From Cylicocyclus nassatus (lineage: Eukaryota; Nematoda; Chromadorea; Rhabditida; Strongylidae): DNA of 64,000 nucleotides. The notes beneath the pieces are model-generated. The model ran no database searches and was not told where the DNA came from. It worked only from the letters and a program-made list of their open reading frames with translations. Positions 57,476 through 64,000 of this stretch are shown piece by piece. Both the position numbers and the translations under genes were made by a program. Every line of letters starts with the position of its first letter. Position 1 is the first letter of the stretch. The DNA is taken from assembly GCA_958299035.1 (NCBI GenBank), contig CATQJL010000001.1:49292461-49356460 (forward strand), read 5' to 3'.

Positions 57476-58113
57476 TTGATTCAACTGGCTGAGCTTCGGC
57501 AAAGGCGGGCTTCGTGACCCAATTAAGGCTAGGTAATGATCAGAGAGCACTCGCGCGCGAGAAACGCAGGTGCGTCGCAGGCGCGAGCGGCCTGCCCTGA
57601 CGGTGCTAAATGAGTTGAATCGAAGATAAAGACTGATGTTCGAAGCTGAGCTTCGATTGTCTGTGTTTGTGCGTCTGCAAGTCTGCATAATATTCCTGGT
57701 AGAAATTACTTTTGCACTGATACGGACAAAACTGCTTGCATACATACTTTATGGGATGGAGCGAGTATAGGCCGTTTTTTGTTATTGGTTCTACAGATCT
57801 TGTCGTGGTTTGTTCTTATTCCACTGGCATTTGTAGCAAAACCAACGTTCTAAAGACATGCACTCTTTCGCGACAACAAGGCTTCAGCATTCCATGTTTT
57901 TTGTGTTATTTTAGCTTTCAGGTGGGAGTGCGCAAATGAGGGAGAAAAGCAACATAGAGGGGCTTTGAGTCTGAGTGTCACTGTCGGCGCGGCTCGGGTC
58001 CTCGCGAGACGCCTCGCTTGGGTCTCCCGCTTCGTCCTCGGTGGATACGCTACTTCACACGGGTAAGGGAACAAAGGCCGCCACTCAGACAGTGGTGCGC
58101 GCAGGCGGCCACT
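57476..58113. other. Intergenic with GC-rich islands
   Basis: GC-rich segments at 57549-57600 and 57985-58110 (TCGGCGCGGCTCGGGTCCTC) lack a coding frame. No feature recognised. Confidence 0.45.
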
Positions 58114-58135
58114 GTGGATACTAATTAGTATCCAC
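58114..58135. repeat. Perfect 22 bp palindrome
   Basis: GTGGATACTAA followed by its exact complement TTAGTATCCAC. It abuts the left end of the next foldback element. Confidence 0.95.
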
Positions 58136-58357
58136 AGATCGTGCTACCCTTGTGGCGTCGCGGACGTGCCACGTGTGACTAACACATTGGTAACGTTGGC
58201 AGCAACACGTTGGCAACATGCAGCAACATGTTGGAGTGGCCAAAATGTCCTGCCAACATGTTGGGGCATGTTGCAAACATGTTGTTGCCACGTTGCCAAC
58301 ATGTTAGCCACACGTGGCAGGTTTGAGACGCAGACCAAGGGTAGCACGATCTGTGGA
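58132..58357. mobile_element. Foldback MITE built of CAACATGTTGG palindromes
   Basis: Ends TCCACAGATCGTGCTACCCT and AGGGTAGCACGATCTGTGGA are exact inverted repeats; second-tier arms GCCACGTGTG and CACACGTGGC lie inside. The centre holds at least six copies of the self-complementary core ACATGTTG/CAACATG. No target duplication is obvious. It ends 12 bp before the ATG of the next candidate exon. Confidence 0.85.
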
Positions 58358-58369
58358 GGGGACTATACA

Positions 58370-58560
58370 ATGACGGCTATGTGTGAATGCCGAAAGAAAG
58401 TCCACCTCAAAAGGTAAGTCTTGCTTTTTGAAGCCAGAGTAGGTATTTGTCTGAAAACTTATTATTGTGTTTTAGCCACCAATCTGCAATGACCCCAAAT
58501 AACAAGAATCAAGATAATTTATGGTCGTGGGATCTCGTCCTGACTGTTTATCTTGAAGAG
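58370..58560 (+). CDS. Candidate first two exons of an unidentified gene
   Basis: ATG at 58370 opens MTAMCECRKKVHLK; the exon ends at 58413 with an ideal AG|GTAAGT donor. A GTGTTTTAG acceptor at 58475 leads in phase to SHQSAMTPNNKNQDN then LWSWDLVLTVYLEE and a second donor (GAG|GTAAAA) at 58560, giving 43 in-phase codons with two good splice pairs. The WSWD...YLEE part faintly recalls the start of an MBT repeat, but nothing confirms it. Later exons were not identified. Confidence 0.4.
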
Positions 58561-58970
58561 GTAAAAAGTTGCATTTTTTCTGATTTCGTCAAGAATTTGT
58601 TGCTTTTTCTCCTTAGTTTGATAATAGCGTGTATTTAAGCGTCACAGCAAGCATCTAGCATCGACTGATGGAAACCCCTGATAGAAGAAAGACCATTACG
58701 AGGACTAATTAGGAAGAAGCTGATCCAGATTATTCATGTCTCATCATTTATCACAGTTCTCATTCTCATTCCAGTCATGGCCCCGTCATCCAACTGTTTA
58801 ATTCCTGTGGTTGAATTGGAGTATGAAGTTTATGAGCATTTAATTCTAGCTTGCCCACGTTTTCATTGCTATCGCATTTTCATATACTATTACTCTAAAA
58901 CTGGCATATGTATTATGTTTGGATCTATGTATACATATTTAGTTTGTTCATCAAAGTACCCTGTTATTTG
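58561..58970. other. Possible intron, no exon recognised
   Basis: A TTCCAG site near 58774 precedes an open stretch that has no recognisable content. Confidence 0.35.
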
Positions 58971-59390
58971 AAGGCAGTGTCCCACCAGACTGGAGATCTG
59001 GCTCTCGTGGTAATGTAATAGTAGACCCCCTACCTAATCGTGTCTGAAGTTCGGAGCGGAAAAGGGGTCTATCAAGCCTGAAGTTTGCTCCGAAAGCGGC
59101 CCGAATCTTACGGTAGGCCCCAATGCCGCCCACACAGCAATATCGATTGCAAGGCCAGAGTGCGTATAGCGCACACAGTCATGAGCGCAGGGTCCCGCAA
59201 CAACTCTGCCTCTCTGCCTTGCATCCATCTCGTACCCGCCGAGCCTATCGTAAGATTCGGGCCACTTTCGGAGCAAATTTCAGGCTTGGTAGATCCCCTT
59301 TTTCGCTCTGAACTTCAGTCATCACTTAGGTAGGGGTCTCCTATTACATTGCTAAGAGAGCCAGATACCCCCAGTCTAGTGGGAGCCTTT
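58971..59390. mobile_element. Foldback element, AAGGC(AGT)-type ends
   Basis: AAGGCAGTGTCCCACCAGAC and CAGTCTAGTGGGAGCCTT are inverted ends. The arms pair through GTAATGTAATAGTAGACCCC / GGGGTCTCCTATTACATT and GCTCCGAAAGCGGCCCGAAT / ATTCGGGCCACTTTCGGAGC. It is non-coding; the overlapping short frames are mirror images. Confidence 0.85.
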
Positions 59391-60300
59391 AACTAGATTC
59401 AAGTTATCTCGTCATATCGTTGCACAAGTTACTATCAACTTTGTTGTAATCATTACTTCATACACACTCAAGGACTCGCGCCGTGCGGGCTGCCAGCGAC
59501 GACCTTACAATCGCTCGTTGGTGTGTGCGCTTGTACGGTCGTCAAGGGCGTTGGCGCGGTTAACGCGGGGCGCCCGCACGGTTTCTAATGCTTGCCGCTT
59601 GCGCGGGGAAGGTCGGCTGCTCGTTTGCTATTGGAGTAAAATTCTTTGGGATGATCATTATCATGACTATTTTCTTTGGATATGTTGATCCTTTTCACAT
59701 TCTGGGAACATGGAGCGATGCAGCATTGGCCAAACTTTCCATAGGGAAGCCTACGCCATCAATTTTGATAAGTGTAGCCTCACACAGGTTCATCCCAGCC
59801 TTGCTGGCGAAGGAAAATGTTGATAGCACGATAAGTCAATGCTTAGCCAGCCTAAACGCTGCGTTTTATCTCACGCAAGTACCGTTTACGCTCACAATGT
59901 ATGCAATTAGTGAGCAGAAGATAGAGGTCACTGTTGGCCGCTTGCACGGCAACAGGTATTGCCGACCGATAAGACGGACGCATTGCTGGCCGCTTGCTCG
60001 AGCAATAGTACTGCAGGCAGTTTGCACGGTAACATTGCCTGCCGCTAGGATGGCGCTTCAGCTGTTTGCCGCACGCACGAAAGCTTTAGGCTTATGTCGA
60101 CCGCTTGTACGCTAGCCCTTATAGGAGGACCGCTCGCGGCGCGAATCCCTGAGCACGTCTTGTTGTTATCACATTTGGAAGAGTAATGTGTTCTGTACGT
60201 ATTAAGCTGGTGACAGCGAACAATAGCGCGCACTGCATACACAGGCGGCGGGAAGACATATCGCTCGCTGATTCAATCTCCAATACATTAAAGTGGGCTA
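59391..60300. other. GC-rich repeat region (GCCGCTTGC motif)
   Basis: The segment CGCCGTGCGGGC near 59479 returns inverted as GCCCGCACGG near 59572. Versions of GGCCGCTTGCNCGGNAACA recur at about 59590, 59937, 59988, 60020 and 60098. A 175-codon frame (59588-60115, +) crosses two of these repeats and has a hydrophobic stretch (GMIIIMTIFFGYV) but no recognised family, so I do not call it a gene. Confidence 0.5.
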
Positions 60301-61663
60301 GGGGGAGACTTTGGTATGAAAAGGCTCCCCCCAGGGCATAATTCGTAGGAGGCCGTAAACCCCCACATACTGCATACCATCTGAAAGCTCTTGATGAATA
60401 AAATCTAACCTATAAAGTCTCAACATGATTCATGCAGTTCTGAAGAAGTTATGAGCTGTTGAAGTTTAAGCGCTTTTTTACCTGCTTTTTCAGACTCTGG
60501 ATCTCGGAGGTGTTTCAATGAATTAAAACGGCTAAAATATATCCTGATAAGGCAAACCTTACTCTATAAAACTTATGAAGTCTCAACATCACACACTTTC
60601 ACATTAAAGATTTATATGAGTTTAACTGTCAACTGTCAAAAAACACGCAAAAATGGCGTGAGTATTTAGACTTCTGGTTTTCAAAGACTGTCTCTCAAAT
60701 CCACTCGATTCTTTCACTATCTGAAGAGCGCCATTTTCTCTTCAAAACCTATGAAGTCGCAACTGCTGAAACCTTCAAACAACAGATTTATAACAGTGGA
60801 AATTTCGCGTTTTTCACTATTTAATTAATCAAAATTCTGGTTCTCGGCCGTTACTGCCTGGATCGATCTACTTTCTTCGCTGTACGTTATAACAAAATTT
60901 GCTTAATAAAATTTGTACAGTTTCGCTAAGTTTTACTTCCAAATACACCATTTACTGAACACGTTTATTTTAAATATATATGCCGCCGTATACATAAATA
61001 TATGCTTTCAATAATCTTTTTTGCGTTTGTTTTCTTATTTTCATTCTTTATCGTCCAGCGAAAAAATTTTTATTCCAAAAGTGAAGGTGGTCACCCTGTA
61101 CCAGCTCAAAAGTGAAGGTAGGGGGAGAACCGGTTCCCACTATCGCATCTCTGGTCCATCCTCGATTACCTGATGCTACAGAAAGTCCATTGCGCGCCGC
61201 CTGTTGGTAAAATCAGTGCGCGCCGCCTGTGCGCTGCAGTTGCACGCCCACAAATAATGGCGCGCCGCTTGCGCGCAAAATTGTCTGAGCAGTGGGCCGC
61301 CTCCCGGATTACTGGTCCTGGAGCGACATGCAACAATTTGCAAAAGGAGTTGGCCGCGAAATGCGGCTCAAACTGACGGCCTTCGTTCCCCTTTCCCTTT
61401 CCCATGCCTGAGGTGGCGGAGGCGAGGCTCCCCTCGGTACGCCACTGGCAGGCCTTCCTCATGCTCTCCCAGTGCTAGTCTTAGAACTCACGTAATGCTG
61501 ACCCTCAAGAATATATAAATTACAACAATTACCCATTCTAAATGGTTTTCCATGTTGAATCTGTAGCTTTGGGAGGAAGTCTTGTAGCTTCAGGAGAAAC
61601 TTCTGTGAGGATGAATAAGTGCAGACTTGAAACGGTTACTTCATAAGGCTTAGTAGCCATCTT
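60301..61663. other. Intergenic, partly repetitive
   Basis: The stretch 61190-61290 has three GCGCGCCGC motifs in GC-rich sequence, similar in style to the preceding repeat. CTCGGTACGCCACTGGCAGG near 61430 matches the boundary-like motif near 30910 and may be one end of a DNA transposon. No gene recognised. Confidence 0.45.
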
Positions 61664-62041
61664 AAAGGCAGTGTCCAGGCCATTTCTGGGCGCATGGGTT
61701 TTCCGCCTGAAAACTGATGAGAGGGTCCTAACTAAAGCACCGCCCAACAGGCAGCGCAAATTGTTCATTCACGGTTGAGAAATCCGTCCCCGAAAATCTC
61801 GCACCTGCGCCGTGACCGTAACCCGAAAAGACTTCGCTCACTTAAACACTACGCTCGCGCTGGGATCGACCCATGTCAAGTGTTACGGTCACGGCGCCGC
61901 TGCGGAGTGTTTGGGGATGGACTTCTCAGCCGCGAATGAATGATTTGCGCTGCCGTTTGGGCAATGCCGTACTAGGACCCCCTCAACAGTTTCCAGGCAA
62001 AAAACCCATATGCCTAGATTTGCCTTGGCACTGCCTTCAAA
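61664..62041. mobile_element. Foldback element, AAGGCAGTG family (second copy)
   Basis: The start AAAGGCAGTGTCCAGGC pairs with the end GCCTTGGCACTGCCTT. Inside, ACCGCCCAACAGGCAGCGCA pairs with TGCGCTGCCGTTTGGGCA, and CGGTCACGGCGC-type segments pair near 61810 and 61885. It is related to the element at 2227-2574. Confidence 0.75.
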
Positions 62042-63309
62042 AGAAAATGAACACCTTGAACTACATGCTTGAGTGAAGATTCTTCTGTCCTAGGTGGAAC
62101 CCTGAAAGCGGCAATAACCCAGTTAAACCTTACCCAGTTTACCCACTTGCATATAATTATCAGCTACAAATCTAGATCATAATACAGCGATTAATTTTTT
62201 TTTGCACAAAACTGCAACAAAGAAAAAAAACCAGCATTGTTTGGGCCGTTAGATTATTCGAACTATTTGAATAGTCGAATATTCGACCAACCCCATTTAT
62301 TCGAATATTCGTTCATTCGAGTTTTTAAATGTAGCATTATTCGAATATTCAAATTCGAATAATCTAAAAATCACAGATCGGTTTATCGAACCAATAATAT
62401 TCGTTTGTTCGAATATTTTTCAAAAACCGATTATTCGATATTCATTCGTTCGACGAAATTTTTCGGTCGTTTCAACTATAGCCGGCGGTGACATCCATAT
62501 TGAAAGCCCTGTAAACTTCTGTCCATCAAAGGATAGAAGCGTGCGGAATTCTTCAAAATCCATTTCCGAGTCCTTTGTAAACCCCCAAAAAACAACATTT
62601 GCCTTATTGTTTCCGCTATAACTTCCACATCACTCTGCTGTCAAATTGTCGTCTGCAAAGCCATTTTCGATTCGACTTCAGATTATAGAGCGTATCGATA
62701 CAACGTTGTTACATGAATTTTAAAGAACAAATTCTTGTTTTAGCGCTCTCGTATGTATACATTTTCAAAGACGTCTAATATTTGGCTATATATCGGAACA
62801 CAAATGGCATCACAGAAACTTCGATATATATAATATATAATAATATATATATATTATTCTGTAAAGATTAGTCGGAGTGAAAAGGCAGTGTGTTCCACGC
62901 ATTTTTGAAGAAAGCCATATGCATATCCACTTTCTGTTCTCCACAGATTTAAAAAAAATATGCGAAGCGATCATAAATCTATTCATGCGCTGCTGCTTTT
63001 TACTGACTGGGCCTGCTTTGTCTTCATTGAATTTCTGAGGTGTGTACTGTTATAAGTGTTTGTTTTTGAAGAGTCTCAGCAGTTCACATTCAATGTTGAT
63101 TGGACATATGCAAGCGGCCAACATATCTGTGATCTTTGCTTTCGAGAATGACATAATGTTCGGAAGTAATAACTTTCATTAGTGCTGGCATTCCTCATGC
63201 ATGTGTTACGTTTATTAAAGAACCTTCATTCAAAATGCGAACTTTCGAGAACATGCACTTTTACTCTAGAACAACTTATTAGAAGGAAATAAAATAGAGG
63301 TCAACGTGA
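62042..63309. other. Intergenic, no gene recognised
   Basis: Apart from the TTCGAA cluster listed separately and a TA-rich run near 62824-62855, nothing is recognised. Confidence 0.45.
62248..62460. repeat. Cluster of TTCGAATA-type palindromes
   Basis: More than a dozen overlapping variants of ATTCGAATATTCG occur in about 210 bp, on both strands because the core TTCGAA is self-complementary. The arrangement is irregular rather than tandem. Confidence 0.8.
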
Positions 63310-63482
63310 TTATAACATTCTCTGCACTTGTCTGCTAGTATTGCGTCTACTGTTCTCCTCCTCACTGCTGCTTCTGCTTCTGTCAGGATCCATATAATCT
63401 GCATTCACACCACCACGTCTTCTTCGAGATACAATCATTTCACGCTCTTCCTTCGCAAAAATCGTCTCAAGGTTTAGGACAC
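63310..63482 (-). CDS. Probable terminal exon of an unidentified gene
   Basis: After a CGTTCCAG acceptor the frame reads VLNLETIFAKEEREMIVSRR, then RRGGVNADYMDPDRSRSSSE and SRRNTSRQVQRML, with a TAA at 63310-63312. The acidic/basic Ser-Arg tail and clean acceptor look like a real C-terminus. Upstream exons, expected at higher coordinates or beyond the window, were not found in compatible phase. Function unknown. Confidence 0.45.
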
Positions 63483-63795
63483 CTGGAACGATCGATATAC
63501 AAATCTTTAATAGGAAATAATCTTGCAAGTCATAAAATTCTTACATGGAACATCCCGCAGCTTTACTCAAAAATGTTCGAGAGCACTGAATTACGTCTAT
63601 GAGCATTGCGCAAAATTTTATCACCTATTCTTTCATTCTTTCCAGGAACAGAGTCCAGAACTTACTCTATGCTTATGAGTAAACATGGGCACAAATCTCA
63701 GAGATTGACTTCTTTTTATTTGTTTTTCATCATATTATTCTTGCTTTTCCTCGAACTGCGTAAACATATGTCGTCTATGGGTTTCGTCATTGCAG

Positions 63796-63920
63796 GTATG
63801 CCATGCGCTTGTTGCCTGCGCTTGCATTTTCCTATTGTAACACAAAAGGGCTGGATTGGCCAATGTTTTCCAAGCAACATAATTGAACAGCTTCGTCCTT
63901 ATGAACTCAATCCACTAATT
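63796..63920 (+). CDS. Candidate internal exon
   Basis: Bounded by CATTGCAG and a GTAAGT donor. It encodes MPCACCLRLHFPIVTQKGW, then IGQCFPSNIIEQLRPYELN. The RLHF and GWIGQCFPSN parts weakly recall MBT or SH3 domain segments. It is on the opposite strand to the terminal exon at 63310, and no neighbouring exon was identified. Confidence 0.3.
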
Positions 63921-64000
63921 GTAAGTATTTTATCAGCTTTCGTATGAGGTCTTTTGTGCCGCATTATCAAAAATCCCATAAACAAGCATTTTGAAATAAA

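Noticed and set aside
59588..60115. 175-codon frame with a hydrophobic segment
   Set aside because: It runs through GC-rich degenerate repeats, has no recognised domain and no splice or start context that favours a gene.
58476..63920. A single MBT-domain gene joining the exons at 58370-58560 and 63796-63920
   Set aside because: Only short resemblances (WSWD...YLEE; RLHF) support it, the phases do not match directly and no exons were found in the 5 kb between.

Overview
The window is nuclear DNA of a nematode, most probably a rhabditid or strongylid (clade V) worm. The evidence is a cuticle-collagen gene at the left edge, compact genes with introns of about 50-75 nt and GTAAGT/TTTCAG splice sites, a Tc1-type terminal repeat (CAGTGCTGGCC), RTE-like and CR1-like non-LTR retrotransposons, Helitrons and many palindromic mariner/Tc-type non-autonomous elements. 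It is an assembled eukaryotic scaffold: a run of exactly 500 N sits at 46666-47165, both gap edges are an untrimmed PCR-adapter sequence, and a third adapter copy lies inside the assembly at 49194-49218.

Genes lie mainly in the left 27 kb. They are: the 3' end of a cuticle collagen (1-661, +); a small TATA-box-driven secreted peptide (7918-8277, -); an intronless membrane RING-finger protein (11326-12030, -); a five-exon macro-domain ADP-ribose hydrolase (14673-16714, +); 355 bp downstream on the same strand, a nine-exon DNAJC17-like J-domain/RRM splicing cofactor (17070-19629, +), so the two may form an operon; and a probable two-exon neuropeptide precursor (27029 to 20369, -) whose exons join in phase to give a signal peptide plus two KR-flanked peptides ending in GLR-Gly. 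Weaker exon candidates lie at 53468-53858 (-), 58370-58560 (+), 63310-63482 (-) and 63796-63920 (+).

From 28 kb onward the window is mostly repeats. In order: a 2.3 kb foldback element (28458-30749); a CR1-like retrotransposon (30962-35354, -) whose reverse transcriptase is split by a TTAA-flanked insertion and whose 5' end is joined directly to a nearly intact U6 snRNA sequence (35355-35459, -); a decayed RTE-like retrotransposon (35760-39060, -) with two insertions; a Helitron (40066-40465, -) carrying a long (ACAG)n array; a chain of TA-flanked palindromic elements placed almost end to end (41110-49505) that contains the gap and the adapters; a second CR1-like element (49967-53466, -) split by a partly palindromic Helitron (50335-51528); and a 13-copy tandem array with a unit of about 171 bp (54690-56834). 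The last 7 kb hold foldback elements, GC-rich repeats and a cluster of TTCGAA palindromes.

The observations most worth follow-up are the GLR-type neuropeptide precursor, the U6-CR1 junction, the TA-to-TA chain of palindromes with its adapter chimeras, and a short cryptic coding motif shared by otherwise different elements. Exon structures were derived by hand from reading frame, splice sites and family consensus. No alignment or search was run.
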